Shown here in pieces: positions 24,604-33,429 of a stretch of DNA of 64,000 bases. A program made the position numbers and the translations under genes. Source of the stretch: Frondihabitans peucedani. Lineage in GTDB: Bacteria > Actinomycetota > Actinomycetes > Actinomycetales > Microbacteriaceae. The notes below the pieces were generated by a model that saw only the letters and a list, made by a program, of their open reading frames with translations, ran no database searches and was not told the DNA's origin. The stretch covers positions 248,001 through 312,000 of the forward strand of contig NZ_BAABAU010000001.1 of NCBI RefSeq assembly GCF_039537585.1, given 5' to 3'. Every line of letters begins with the position of its first letter. Position 1 is the first letter of the stretch.

Positions 24604-25322
24604 GCGTCGCCCTCGGGCAGGTCGGCGAGGAGGCGGCCGCGCGACAGGATCTCGCGGAGGTCGTCGAGACGGACGCCCTCGAGCGTCGCGCGGTGCACGA
24701 AGTCGCCGTCGGTCCGCAGCGGGGCGTGGTGCTCCACGCCGATCGCGGTCGTGCCGGCGGCCACGGCGGACGCGAGGCCGGTGGGGCTGTCCTCGATGGC
24801 GATGCAGGAGGACGGATCGACGCCGAGGGCCTCCGCCGCGCGGAGGTAGGGGTCGGGGTGCGGCTTCGCGTGCTCCACCTCGTCGCCCGCGACGACGACG
24901 TCGAACGCGTCGAAGTCGACGGCGGCCGCGATGTGGTCGGCCATCCGGCGGATCGACATCGTGACGAGGGCCGTCTTGATGCCGGCGTCGCGCACCTCGC
25001 GGAGGAGCTCGCGCGCACCGGGCCGCCAGGGCAGGTGCTTCTCGATCGAGACCAGGACGTCGTCGGTCATCCGGTCGATGATCTCCTGCTCGCTCAGCTT
25101 CACGCCGTGCTCCTGGAGCACCCGCGCCGAGTGCCACAGACCGGAGCCGATCAGCGAGTCGCCGTCTTCCCTGCTCCAGCTGCCGCCGTGCTCGGCGACG
25201 AGCACCACCTGCGACTCCTGCCAGTACGGCTCGGTGTCGACCAGCGTGCCGTCCATGTCCCACAGGACGGCGTCGGGCAGGGGCAGGTCTCGGCCGGCGG
25301 CTGCGGAGATGGTTTCGGTCAC
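24600..25322 (-). CDS. HAD family hydrolase (beta-phosphoglucomutase-like)
   Basis: A 240-aa HAD phosphatase with DMDGTLVDTE at the N-terminus (nucleophile Asp and acid/base Asp), a helical cap, motif II (LVTMS), motif III Lys (AKPHPDPY) and motif IV Asp (CIAIEDSPTGLASAVAAG). Starts at GTG behind a TAGACT box and overlaps trmI by GTGA. The substrate is a small phosphoester of unknown identity. Confidence 0.9.
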   Translation of the reverse strand: MTETISAAAGRDLPLPDAVLWDMDGTLVDTEPYWQESQVVLVAEHGGSWSREDGDSLIGSGLWHSARVLQEHGVKLSEQEIIDRMTDDVLVSIEKHLPWRPGARELLREVRDAGIKTALVTMSIRRMADHIAAAVDFDAFDVVVAGDEVEHAKPHPDPYLRAAEALGVDPSSCIAIEDSPTGLASAVAAGTTAIGVEHHAPLRTDGDFVHRATLEGVRLDDLREILSRGRLLADLPEGDA

Positions 25323-25330
25323 GACGATCG

Positions 25331-25336
25331 AGTCTA
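25331..25336 (-). promoter_or_regulatory. -10 box for HAD-trmI-FKBP genes (leaderless-type)
   Basis: TAGACT on the minus strand, 8 nt before the GTG at 25322. The rest of this divergent intergenic region (to 25440) carries a GCGGCGACC/GGGTCGCCGC hairpin at about 25354-25378. Confidence 0.45.
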
Positions 25337-25440
25337 GGCGCAGCGCTGATGGGCGGCGACCTCGACGGGTCGCCGCACGGTCTATCGTGGAGGGTCAACG
25401 CGCGAGGGACGAACCGGTGCCTGCGCAGTGAGGAACTCAG

Positions 25441-26361
25441 GTGTCGCCAACGTCACGCTTTGCCGAGGGACGGCTGCTCGTCGTCGCGTTCGAGGGCTGG
25501 AACGACGCCGGCGAGGCCGCCAGCAACGTCGCGCGCTCCCTCGTCGACTCCCTCGACATGACGACCCTGGCCGAGCTCGACGGCGAGGCCTACATCGACT
25601 ACCAGTTCAACCGGCCCGAGGCTGCCCACGACGACGACGGCGCCTCGATCCTGGTCTGGCCCCGCATCCTGCTGCACGGCACCCCCGCCGTCACGAGCCC
25701 GGTGCTCGGAATCGACGGCTCCCTCGAGACCTCCGACTCCGCCGCCGACGGCGGCCTGCTCGTGCTCCTCGGAGCCGAGCCGTCGCGCAGCTGGCGGAGC
25801 TTCGCGGCCGAGGTCGTCGACCTCGTCGACGTCCACGACGTGACCGGCGTCGTCTTCGTCGGCGCCATGCTCGCCGACGTGCCGCACACGCGGCCGATCT
25901 CGATCTACGTCGGCAGCGAGAACAGCGACGTCCGGGGCGAGCTCGGCGTCGAGCGGAGCACCTACGAGGGCCCGGTCGGAATCCTGTCCGTCCTGGCCCA
26001 GGCCCTCGAGGCCGCCGGCGTCCCCACCCTCTCGATCTGGGCCTCCGTGCCCCACTACGTGCACAACGCGCCGTCGCCCAAGGCGTCGCTCGCGATCCTC
26101 GAGAAGGTCGAGGAGATCACGGGCGTGTCCATCCCCCGCGGCGACCTCGTCGAGGAGGCGGCGGCCTGGGAGAGCGGCATCGACGCACTCGCGGCCGACG
26201 ACGACGACATGGCCGGCTACATCGAGCAGCTCGAGCAGGCCCGCGACACCGTCGACTCCCCCGAGGCGTCCGGCGAGGCGATCGCGCAGGAGTTCGAGCG
26301 CTACCTCCGCAAGCGCGACGGCAAGTCGGGCGACGACCCCTGGCGGCCCTCCGCCTCCTAG
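25441..26361 (+). CDS. PAC2 family protein (proteasome assembly chaperone-like)
   Basis: A 306-aa PAC2 protein: LLVVAFEGWNDAGEAASNVA at the start, GAMLADVPHTRPISIY mid-protein, and PTLSIWASVPHYVHNAPSPKASLAIL. Starts at GTG. Actinobacterial PAC2 proteins are widespread and of unproven function. The gene sits beside the former proteasome neighbourhood (M. tuberculosis Rv2125 is the counterpart), yet no proteasome genes are present in this window. Confidence 0.9.
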   Translation: MSPTSRFAEGRLLVVAFEGWNDAGEAASNVARSLVDSLDMTTLAELDGEAYIDYQFNRPEAAHDDDGASILVWPRILLHGTPAVTSPVLGIDGSLETSDSAADGGLLVLLGAEPSRSWRSFAAEVVDLVDVHDVTGVVFVGAMLADVPHTRPISIYVGSENSDVRGELGVERSTYEGPVGILSVLAQALEAAGVPTLSIWASVPHYVHNAPSPKASLAILEKVEEITGVSIPRGDLVEEAAAWESGIDALAADDDDMAGYIEQLEQARDTVDSPEASGEAIAQEFERYLRKRDGKSGDDPWRPSAS

Positions 26362-26388
26362 GCCGGTCCCCTCCGCCCCAGGCGGGCG

Positions 26389-26415
26389 ACCCCGAGGGCA
26401 CGGAGCCCTCGGGGT
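26389..26415. terminator. Bidirectional hairpin between PAC2 and mshC
   Basis: A perfect 10-bp stem (CCCCGAGGGC / GCCCTCGGGG) with an ACGGA loop lies between two convergent stops at 26361 and 26431. An additional A-T pair extends the stem. Confidence 0.75.
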
Positions 26416-26430
26416 GGCTGCACGACCGAC

Positions 26431-27669
26431 CTAGGCGCGGAGGTCGATGCCGAGCAGGGCGTCGACGGCGTCGAGGTCGACTGTCGTCGGCACGGCGCCG
26501 GACGCGACGCTCCGCTCGACCGCCTCGACGGCCCGAGGCGTGTCGAGGTCGTCGCGGAGGGCCTGCCGCAGCTCCGCGAGGAGCGGCGTCTCGGCGTCGC
26601 CGTCCGTCGCACCGGCAGCCCAGCGCGACCAGTGCGACAGACGGGCGATGGCGCCGAACACGTCGTCGTCGAACCACTCCCAGTCGCTCCGGTAGTGGTG
26701 CTGCAGGAGGGCGAGGCGGATCGCCCGCGGGTCGACCTCCTCGGCCACGAGCTCCGACACCTTGACCAGGTTGCCGAGCGACTTCGACATCTTCTCGCCC
26801 TGGTAGGCGACCATGCCGGCGTGCGCGTAGTGGGAGGCGAACGTCTCGCCCGTGAGCGCGGTGCCGTGGCCGGCGCTCATCTCGTGGTGCGGGAAGACGA
26901 GGTCGGAGCCGCCGCCGTTGACCGACACGGGCCTGCCGAGGTGCCGGAGCGCGATCACCGTGCACTCGATGTGCCAGCCCGGGCGCCCCTCGCCGACCGC
27001 CGACGGCCACGACGGCTCGCCCTTCCGCGCCGAGCGCCAGAGCAGCGGATCGAGCTCGCTGCGCTTGCCGATCCTGGCGGGGTCGCCGCCGCGCTCGGTG
27101 AAGAACCGGAGCATCGTGTCGGCGTCGAGACGGCTCTCGATCCCGAGGTGCCAGGAGGTCGACGAGGACGCCCCCTCGACGTCGAAGTAGAGGTCGTCGC
27201 CGGCGTCGGAGTCGGGCGTCTCGACGCGGTACGCGAGACCCTTCTCGACCAGCGCCGCGACGGCGTCGGCGATCGGCTCGACGACCTCGGTCACGGCCGT
27301 GAAGTGATCCGGCGGCACCACCCGGAGGTGCTCCATGTCGGAGCGGAACAGGTCGGTCTGCGACTCGGCGAGCTCGCGCCAGTCGACCCCGGTGGCCTCG
27401 GCGCGCTCGAGCAGGGGATCGTCGACGTCGGTGGTGTTCTGCGCGTAGACCACGTCGACGCCGGCGTCGCGCCACACGCGTCCGAGCGTGTCGAAGGCGA
27501 GGTAGGTGGCCGCGTGTCCGAGGTGCGTCGCGTCGTAGGGGGTGATCCCGCAGACGTACAGCTGACCGCCGGTCGTCTCGCGGGCCTCGCCGGTGGCCGT
27601 GTCGAACAGGACCGGCACGGGGCCGCGTCCGGGGAGGCCGGGGATCCGCGGTGCGCTCCAGGAGCGCAT
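26431..27669 (-). CDS. mshC: Cysteine:glucosaminyl-inositol ligase MshC (mycothiol synthesis)
   Basis: A 412-aa class I aminoacyl-tRNA-synthetase-like enzyme joining cysteine to GlcN-inositol with ATP. HIGH-type motif HLGH in CGITPYDATHLGHAATYL, zinc/active-site WHIECTVIALRHLG, and EKMSKSLGN. It is distinguished from CysS by its length and by the N-terminal MRSWSAPRIPGLPG with PVPVLFDTATGE. The ATG overlaps the uppP stop by one base. Shows that the organism makes mycothiol. Confidence 0.95.
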   Translation of the reverse strand: MRSWSAPRIPGLPGRGPVPVLFDTATGEARETTGGQLYVCGITPYDATHLGHAATYLAFDTLGRVWRDAGVDVVYAQNTTDVDDPLLERAEATGVDWRELAESQTDLFRSDMEHLRVVPPDHFTAVTEVVEPIADAVAALVEKGLAYRVETPDSDAGDDLYFDVEGASSSTSWHLGIESRLDADTMLRFFTERGGDPARIGKRSELDPLLWRSARKGEPSWPSAVGEGRPGWHIECTVIALRHLGRPVSVNGGGSDLVFPHHEMSAGHGTALTGETFASHYAHAGMVAYQGEKMSKSLGNLVKVSELVAEEVDPRAIRLALLQHHYRSDWEWFDDDVFGAIARLSHWSRWAAGATDGDAETPLLAELRQALRDDLDTPRAVEAVERSVASGAVPTTVDLDAVDALLGIDLRA

Positions 27670-28511
27670 CAGCCGATCACCCCGGTGCCGAGGAGCACGA
27701 ACAGGACGATGCCGAGCACGATCCGGTAGACGACGAACGGCAGGAAGCTGCGCTTCGAGATGTAGTTCATGAAGAACGCGATCACCACGAAGCCCACGAG
27801 GAAGGCCACCACGGTCGCGGCGATCGTGTCGCCCCACGAGAAGGGGTTGTACGCCGAGTCGTGGACGGCCTGGTACGTCTCGAAGAGACCGGAGCCGAAG
27901 ACGGCCGGGATCGCCAGCAGGAACGAGAACCGGGCGGCAGCCGGACGCGTGTAGCCGAGCGCCAGACCGGCGGACGTCGTCGCGCCCGAGCGCGAGACGC
28001 CGGGGACCAGCGCGAGCACCTGAGCGATGCCGATCGCGATCCCGTGACCCCACTTCATGTCCTCGAAGCGAGCCGCCTTGCGGCCGAACACGTCGGCGGC
28101 GGCCAGGACCAGGCCGAAGACGATCAGGACCGAGGCGAGCAGCCACAGCGAGCGGAACTCGTTCGCGATGAACTTCTGGGTCAGGACGCCGACGAGCACG
28201 ATCGGGACGGTGCCGATGATGACCAGCCAGCCCATCCGGACATCCTGGTCACGCCTGTCGACCTTGCCGAAGAGCGCCAGGAACCAGCGCGAGACGATCC
28301 GCGAGACGTCTTTCCAGAAGTAGATCAGGACGGCGAGCTCGGTGCCGAGCTGGATGATCGCGGTGAAGGCGGCGCCCGGATCGAACTCCTTGCCGGCCGC
28401 GTGCGGGAAGAAGAGCCCGACGAGGCGGATGTGACCGCTCGACGAGATGGGCAGGAATTCCGTCAGCCCCTGGACGAGGCCGAGCAGGAGCGCCTGGAGG
28501 AAGTGTTCCAC
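27669..28511 (-). CDS. uppP: Undecaprenyl-diphosphatase UppP
   Basis: A 280-aa polytopic membrane enzyme. GTG at 28511 (VEHFLQALLLG) is chosen over an upstream ATG that would overlap the M20 gene. Signature regions: GLVQGLTEFLPISSSGH near the N-terminus and PGVSRSGAT in the middle. It recycles undecaprenyl pyrophosphate to the monophosphate carrier used for cell wall and glycan synthesis. Adjacent to mshC as in other Actinobacteria. Confidence 0.95.
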   Translation of the reverse strand: MEHFLQALLLGLVQGLTEFLPISSSGHIRLVGLFFPHAAGKEFDPGAAFTAIIQLGTELAVLIYFWKDVSRIVSRWFLALFGKVDRRDQDVRMGWLVIIGTVPIVLVGVLTQKFIANEFRSLWLLASVLIVFGLVLAAADVFGRKAARFEDMKWGHGIAIGIAQVLALVPGVSRSGATTSAGLALGYTRPAAARFSFLLAIPAVFGSGLFETYQAVHDSAYNPFSWGDTIAATVVAFLVGFVVIAFFMNYISKRSFLPFVVYRIVLGIVLFVLLGTGVIG

Positions 28512-28527
28512 GTGGCGAGGAGACCTC

Positions 28528-29838
28528 TCAGTAGGTGGCGAGGAGATCGCGGAGCACGCGACTGCCAAATGTTAGTGCCGAAAGCGGGACCCGCTCGTCG
28601 ACGCCGTGGAACATCGCCGGGAAGTCCATCTCCTCCGGCAGCCGCAGCGGTGCGAAGCCGTAGCCCTTGATGCCGAGGAGGCTGAGCGCCTTGTTGTCGG
28701 TGCCGCCGCTCAGGAGGTAGGGCAGCACGGGGGCTCCCGGGTCGTGACGGCCGAGGGTCGACACGATCGACTCCACGAGCGGGCCGCCGAACTCCGTCTC
28801 GAGGCCGATGTCGGTGTGCATGGTGACGATCTCGATGTCGTCGCCGACGAGGCTCTGCACCTCGGCCAGCACGTCCGCCTCCTGCCCCGGCATGCAGCGG
28901 ATGTCGATGAGGGCCTCGGCCGTGTCGGGCACGACGTTGTGCTTGTAGCCGGCATCCAGCTTCGTCGGGTTCGTCGTCACCCGGAGGCTCCCCCGGATGA
29001 AGCCCGACGCCGTGCCCGTCTTCAGGACGAGCTCGTCGGGGCTCGTCGTCTCGGGATCGACGTCGAGGATGCGGGCGACCTCGCGGAGGAGCTCCGTCGT
29101 GGTCCCGGTGAGCTCCACCGGCCACTCCTGCCGGCCGAGGACCGCCACGGCCTCCGCGAGGCGGGTGACCGCGTTGTCGCGGATCATCTGCGAGCCGTGA
29201 CCCGCCGTGCCCCGCGCGATCAGCTTGATCCAGATGAGCGCCTTCTCGCCCGTCTGCAGCAGGTAGGCGCGCTTGCCCTCGATGAACGTCGAGTAGCCGC
29301 CGACCTCGCTGATCGCCTCGCCCATGCCCTCGAAGACCTCCGGGTGGTTCTTCACCAGGAAGTGCGAGCCGAGCACGCCGCCGGCCTCCTCGTCGGCGAG
29401 GAACGCCACCACGAGATCGCGCTCCGGCTGCTCGCCGCTCCGCAGGATGTCGCCGACGCTCGTCAGCATCATCGCGTCCATGTTCTTCATGTCGACGGCC
29501 CCGCGGCCCCACAGCATGCCGTCGCGGACCACTCCCCCGAACGGATCGACCGTCCAGTTCGCAGGATCCGCGGGCACCACGTCGAGGTGGCCGTGGACGA
29601 CGAGCCCCGGCTTCGACCGGTCCCGGCCCTCCACCCGCGCCAGGACGCTGTGGCGCCCCGGCTCCGACTCGAACATCTGCGGCGACAGCCCCAGGCCGCT
29701 CAGGTGCGCCTCCACGTACTCGGCCGCATCCGTCTCGCCGTTCGACCGGCCGTCACCGAAGTTCGTCGTGTCGAAACGGATGAGATCGCGAGCGATCCGC
29801 GCGGTCTCGTCCAGCGAGTCGTCGTCGAGTTGCGTCAT
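28528..29838 (-). CDS. M20/M25/M40 family metallopeptidase
   Basis: A 436-aa peptidase with a di-zinc site: HGHLDVVPAD with the first ligand, WGRGAVDMKNMDAMM with the bridging Asp, catalytic Glu pair in FLADEEAGG, and a late His (LSGGTDNKA region). A dimerisation domain occupies the middle. No signal peptide. Resembles dipeptidase/acetylornithine deacetylase-like clan members; substrate unknown. ATG with TAGCGT 6 nt upstream. Confidence 0.93.
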   Translation of the reverse strand: MTQLDDDSLDETARIARDLIRFDTTNFGDGRSNGETDAAEYVEAHLSGLGLSPQMFESEPGRHSVLARVEGRDRSKPGLVVHGHLDVVPADPANWTVDPFGGVVRDGMLWGRGAVDMKNMDAMMLTSVGDILRSGEQPERDLVVAFLADEEAGGVLGSHFLVKNHPEVFEGMGEAISEVGGYSTFIEGKRAYLLQTGEKALIWIKLIARGTAGHGSQMIRDNAVTRLAEAVAVLGRQEWPVELTGTTTELLREVARILDVDPETTSPDELVLKTGTASGFIRGSLRVTTNPTKLDAGYKHNVVPDTAEALIDIRCMPGQEADVLAEVQSLVGDDIEIVTMHTDIGLETEFGGPLVESIVSTLGRHDPGAPVLPYLLSGGTDNKALSLLGIKGYGFAPLRLPEEMDFPAMFHGVDERVPLSALTFGSRVLRDLLATY

Positions 29839-29844
29839 GCCACC

Positions 29845-29850
29845 ACGCTA
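29845..29850 (-). promoter_or_regulatory. -10 box for the M20 peptidase (leaderless-type)
   Basis: TAGCGT on the minus strand, 6 nt before the ATG at 29838. Confidence 0.45.
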
Positions 29851-29919
29851 CCCGGACGCCGGAGCGACCAGCGACGGGCCCTGTGCCCCGACGTGTCAGA
29901 GCGGCCCCCCGAGTCGTGC

Positions 29920-29925
29920 TAATGT
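29920..29925 (+). promoter_or_regulatory. -10 box for tRNA-Leu
   Basis: TAATGT preceded by TGC (extended -10) lies 29 bp before the mature tRNA 5' end. No strong -35 is seen. Confidence 0.45.
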
Positions 29926-29954
29926 CTTCGAGGCGGTTACGCCGCACAACACTC

Positions 29955-30039
29955 GTCCGGGTGGCGGAAATGGCAGACGCGCTAGCTTGAGGTGCTAGTG
30001 CCCGTATAGGGCGTGGGGGTTCAAGTCCCCCCTCGGACA
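29955..30039 (+). tRNA. tRNA-Leu (anticodon GAG)
   Basis: An 85-nt class II tRNA. The acceptor stem GTCCGGG pairs with CTCGGAC (one G-T pair). The anticodon stem CTAGC/GCTAG encloses loop TTGAGGT with GAG at 29989-29991. A long variable arm (TGCCCGTATAGGGCG) is typical of Leu, and the T-arm reads GGGGGTTCAAGTCCCCC. Discriminator A follows. CCA is not encoded. Confidence 0.96.
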
Positions 30040-30050
30040 CGAACAAATAG

Positions 30051-30083
30051 AACGGCTCTGCCCCACGGGGTGGGGCCGTTTTT
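30051..30083 (+). terminator. Rho-independent terminator of tRNA-Leu
   Basis: The stem ACGGC..TGCCCC / GGGG..GCCGT is followed by five T. Flanking GAACAAA and TTTGTTC extend the symmetry. The following 160 bp up to the aldo/keto reductase hold only GC-rich sequence with no gene. Confidence 0.85.
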
Positions 30084-30243
30084 GTTCGTAGTGCCTTCTG
30101 GCCGCCTCCGGCGGCATGCGGCCCTTCGGGCGCAGAAGAGGTGAGGCCCGCCAGGCCCGAGTGGCACGGGGGCCGCGGACGCTTCGCTGAGCTGCCGGGT
30201 GCGCGGTCGCTCCGCTCCGCGCCGGGGGTGTAGACCGGGAGGC

Positions 30244-31221
30244 ATGGACTACGTACGACTCGGAAACAGCGGCCTCGAAGTATCGGCGATCACCCTCGGC
30301 ATGATGAGCTACGGCGATCCTGCGCGGGGAGGCCACGAATGGAGCCTCCCCGAAGAGGAGAGCCGGCCCTTCATCCAGCGGGCCCTCGAAGCGGGCATCA
30401 CCACCTTCGACACCGCCAACGTGTACAGCGACGGCTCGAGCGAGGAGATCACCGGCCGCGCGCTCGCCGACTTCGCAAAGCGCGACGAGGTCGTCATCGC
30501 CACCAAGCTCAACGGCAGGATGCGCCCCGGCCCCAACGGCGCCGGCCTCTCGCGCCTCGCCGTCATGACCGAGGTCGACAACAGCCTCCGCCGCCTCGGC
30601 ACCGACTACATCGACCTCTACCAGATCCACCGCTTCGACCCGCTCGTGCCCGTCGAGGAGACGATGGAAGCGCTCCACGACGTCGTGAAGGCCGGGAAGG
30701 TGCGCTACATCGGCGCCTCCTCCATGTACGCCTGGCAGTTCGCGAAGATGCAGTACACCGCCGACCTCGGCGGCTGGACCCGGTTCGTCTCCATGCAGGA
30801 CCAGTACAACCTCATCCAGCGCGAAGAAGAGCGGGAGATGCTGCCCTTCTGCCTCGACCAGGGCGTCGGCGTCCTGCCCTGGAGCCCCCTCGCCCGCGGC
30901 CGCCTCACCCGCGACCCCGACGAGACCACCGCCCGCAGCGAGACCGACCTCTTCGGGAAGACGCTCTACAAGCAGCAGGAGGAGAGCGACCGCAGGATCA
31001 TCGACGCCGTCACCTCCGTCGCCTCGGCCCGGGGTGTGCCGCGGGCGCAGGTCGCGCTGGCCTGGGTCCGTCAGCAGGACGCCGTCACCTCTCCCATCGT
31101 CGGCGCCACGAAGCCGCACCACCTCGACGACGCGGTGGCGAGCGTCGACCTGGTGCTGACCGACGACGAGCTCGACGCCCTCGAGTCGCCCTACACGGCA
31201 CGCGGCGCCGAGGGCTTCTGA
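30244..31221 (+). CDS. Aldo/keto reductase
   Basis: A 325-aa NADPH-dependent reductase of the AKR beta-barrel type. Catalytic tetrad regions: Asp/Tyr in FDTANVYSDGSSEE, Lys in VVIATKLNG, His in YQIHRFDPL. C-terminal cofactor segment PIVGATKPHHLDDAV. The start ATG has GGGAGG 6 nt upstream. It most resembles the AKR11/12-like bacterial general reductases; natural substrate unknown. Confidence 0.93.
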   Translation: MDYVRLGNSGLEVSAITLGMMSYGDPARGGHEWSLPEEESRPFIQRALEAGITTFDTANVYSDGSSEEITGRALADFAKRDEVVIATKLNGRMRPGPNGAGLSRLAVMTEVDNSLRRLGTDYIDLYQIHRFDPLVPVEETMEALHDVVKAGKVRYIGASSMYAWQFAKMQYTADLGGWTRFVSMQDQYNLIQREEEREMLPFCLDQGVGVLPWSPLARGRLTRDPDETTARSETDLFGKTLYKQQEESDRRIIDAVTSVASARGVPRAQVALAWVRQQDAVTSPIVGATKPHHLDDAVASVDLVLTDDELDALESPYTARGAEGF

Positions 31222-31319
31222 TCGCTCCGTCCCACTCCCTCACGTCGCCCTCCGGAGGGTGCATAGTGGATCCAGCGCGGAGGGCGACGGTGCCCGCCGG
31301 ACGACGAACGGAGCCGACC

Positions 31320-31613
31320 GTGACCGAAGACGAGCAGAGCGACCAGTCGCAGGACGACCGCAACGGCGATCACAACCAGGCGCAGGCCGCCCAGACCGGG
31401 CAGAAGCAGACCGACGCGGCCACGGACGCCCCGCTGAACGGCGGCGAGCACGTGGAGTCCGGCTCGTACACCGGCACCCACGAGCACGGCGTCGACTACG
31501 ACGGGGCCTTCACCGACAGCGAGATCCCCGAGGACGACATCGCGCCCGGACAGACCGAGGCCGACCGAGCGGGCTTCGAGGGGTCGTACACCGAGAGCGA
31601 AGGCACGGAGTAG
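31320..31613 (+). CDS. Small acidic, disordered hypothetical protein
   Basis: A 97-aa protein starting at GTG (GGAG about 8 nt upstream; a GTG at 31266 is an alternative). It is rich in Asp, Glu, Gln, Gly and Thr, with no hydrophobic core. The motif GSYTGTHEHG recurs in shortened form as GSYTESEG near the C-terminus. Function unknown. Codon use is normal for the region and a strong hairpin follows, so it is probably a real gene. Confidence 0.65.
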   Translation: MTEDEQSDQSQDDRNGDHNQAQAAQTGQKQTDAATDAPLNGGEHVESGSYTGTHEHGVDYDGAFTDSEIPEDDIAPGQTEADRAGFEGSYTESEGTE

Positions 31614-31628
31614 CGCTGCCGACCGGCC

Positions 31629-31662
31629 CGGCCGGAGCGCCCTCGAGGGCGGTCTCCGGCCG
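31629..31662 (+). terminator. Hairpin after the small acidic gene
   Basis: CGGCCGGAG pairs with CTCCGGCCG around an inner GCCCTCGAGGGC palindrome. No long T-tract follows. Confidence 0.6.
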
Positions 31663-31702
31663 GTGTTCGGCGTGCGGTGCGCGAAGCGGCTCCCTCGCGG
31701 AG

Positions 31703-31708
31703 TAGCGT
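31703..31708 (+). promoter_or_regulatory. -10 box for the NADH dehydrogenase (leaderless-type)
   Basis: TAGCGT, 7 nt before the ATG at 31716; no ribosome site is visible. Confidence 0.45.
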
Positions 31709-31715
31709 CGACCCC

Positions 31716-33041
31716 ATGACAACACGAATCGTTATTCTGGGTGGTGGTTCGGCGGGTCTCCACACCGCGCTCGCTCTGCAGAAGAAGCGCCCGCCGCAGA
31801 GTGCCAGCATCACGGTGATCGACCCGAGCCCGTACATGACCTACCAGCCGTTCCTGCCGGAGGTCGCCGGCGGTCACATCGATCCCAGAGACGTGACCGT
31901 GCCCCTCCGCAAGACCCTCCGCCGGTCGAAGTTCATCCAGGGCGCGATGACGGGCATCGACACGGCCGCGAAGAAGGTGACCGTCGCCCACGTCGACGGC
32001 CGCACCTCCGACGTCGCCTACGACCACCTCGTCGTCGCGATCGGCGCGGTCACCCGCACGTTCCCGACTCCCGGCCTCGCCGAGAACGCGGTCGGCTTCA
32101 AGACCGTCGAGGAGGCCTCGTACGTCCGCAACCGCATGCTCAGCAACATCGAGAAGGCGGCGGCGACCGACGACCCGGCCGAGCGCGCCAAGCTCCTCAC
32201 GATCCTGTTCGTCGGCGGCGGCTACACCGGCGTCGAGGCTCTCGGAGAACTAAACGACGCGGCCAACGCGGCCGTCGACCAGTACCCGAACCTCTCCCGC
32301 CACGAGCTCCGCTTCGTCCTCGTCGAGGCCCTCGACCGCGTCGCACCCGAGGTCGGGCCCGAGCTGTCGAAGTGGACCCTCGGCGCTCTCCGCGCCCGCG
32401 GCATCGACATCCGCCTGAAGACCACGATGCCGTCGTGCGAGAACGGCGACTGCGTGCTCAGCGACGGCGAGACCGTCCCGGCCGGCACCATCGTCTGGAC
32501 GGCCGGCGTCAAGCCGAACCCGGCCCTCGACGGCACCGACCTCCCCCGCGGCCCCAAGGGCCACGTGAACGCGAACGCGAAGCTCGAGGTCGTCACCGAG
32601 GATGGAAAGCGCGTCGACGGCGTGTGGGCCCTCGGCGACAACGCGCAGGTCCCCGACCTGACCGCTGCCAAGCAGCCGGCGTACTACCCGCCGAACGCGC
32701 AGAACGCCGTCCGTCAGGCCGTGACCGTCGCCGACAACATCCTGGCGTCCATGGCCGGCGAGCCGCTCGTCGAGTACCGCCACGAGTCGGTGGGGACCGT
32801 CGCCAGCTACGGCATCGGCAAGGGTGCCGCCCTCATCCAGGGCGTGCACCTGAAGAACGTGCTTGCCTGGCTCGCGCACCGCGGGTACCACCTGCTCGCT
32901 ATGCCGACCTACACGCGCAAGTGGCGCATCCTGACCGGCTGGATCACGAACTTCGTGTCCGGCCGCGACGAGACGACGCTCGAGAACATGAACGACCCCC
33001 GCTCGCAGTTCGTCTCCCTCGCCGGAGGCGTCAAGAAGTAG
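31716..33041 (+). CDS. Type II NADH dehydrogenase (NAD(P)/FAD-dependent oxidoreductase)
   Basis: A 441-aa flavoprotein. FAD motif VILGGGSAGLHTALAL near residue 5, second dinucleotide motif ILFVGGGYTGVEALGEL near residue 167, and FAD-binding WALGDNAQVPD. The C-terminal region (LAHRGYHLLAMPTYTRKWR) resembles the membrane-anchoring end of NDH-2. It would oxidise NADH and reduce menaquinone without proton pumping. Single-gene unit with its own terminator. Confidence 0.9.
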   Translation: MTTRIVILGGGSAGLHTALALQKKRPPQSASITVIDPSPYMTYQPFLPEVAGGHIDPRDVTVPLRKTLRRSKFIQGAMTGIDTAAKKVTVAHVDGRTSDVAYDHLVVAIGAVTRTFPTPGLAENAVGFKTVEEASYVRNRMLSNIEKAAATDDPAERAKLLTILFVGGGYTGVEALGELNDAANAAVDQYPNLSRHELRFVLVEALDRVAPEVGPELSKWTLGALRARGIDIRLKTTMPSCENGDCVLSDGETVPAGTIVWTAGVKPNPALDGTDLPRGPKGHVNANAKLEVVTEDGKRVDGVWALGDNAQVPDLTAAKQPAYYPPNAQNAVRQAVTVADNILASMAGEPLVEYRHESVGTVASYGIGKGAALIQGVHLKNVLAWLAHRGYHLLAMPTYTRKWRILTGWITNFVSGRDETTLENMNDPRSQFVSLAGGVKK

Positions 33042-33057
33042 CTGTCGGCGCTGTGTG

Positions 33058-33094
33058 GAGGGCCCTCGTCGCGATCGCGGCGGGGGTCCTCTTT
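33058..33094 (+). terminator. Rho-independent terminator of the NADH dehydrogenase gene
   Basis: A continuous 15-bp stem (with G-T pairs) between GAGGGCCCTCGTCGC and GCGGCGGGGGTCCTC encloses a GATC loop and is followed by TTT. Confidence 0.85.
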
Positions 33095-33153
33095 CGTCGG
33101 TGACCAGGCGGCAGACATCCGGTGAACGCACCGGGGCCGAAGCCCCGCCCAGT

Positions 33154-33170
33154 TCACCCGTCTCACCCGT
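33154..33170. repeat. Paired TCACCCGT direct repeat
   Basis: Two TCACCCGT copies start at 33154 and 33163 (9 bp apart), inside and just after the 3' arm of an inverted repeat. Confidence 0.6.
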
Positions 33171-33396
33171 TCGCGCAACCCGGGGTACAACCTCTGAGGT
33201 CATTCGAGGGGACTCCCTGCGACGCCCGGATCCCTTGATCATGAAGGTTTTCAGCCGAGATACTTCTGCCTGACGAGGCCTATCCACGCGGATCCCCATG
33301 AATCCGGGCGTCAAGAGCAGACCAGACCGAACCGGATGGTCGTGCCTGTGCCGAGTCGACGACGGGTGCCGCCGAGAGAACCCCCGAATCGGAGCC

Positions 33397-33429
33397 ACTC
33401 ACCCGTTCGGGGGTGACACTCACCCGTTC
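33397..33429. repeat. Paired 12-bp direct repeat ACTCACCCGTTC
   Basis: Two perfect copies at 33397-33408 and 33418-33429, exactly 21 bp apart (two helical turns). An inverted copy of the core, GACGGGTG, is at 33361-33368. The layout suggests a dimeric regulator binding one DNA face. Confidence 0.65.

Noticed and set aside
31266-31613. GTG at 31266 as the start of the small acidic protein
   Set aside because: CATAGT at this place looks more like a promoter box, and GTG 31320 has a GGAG ribosome site at good spacing; kept only as an alternative.
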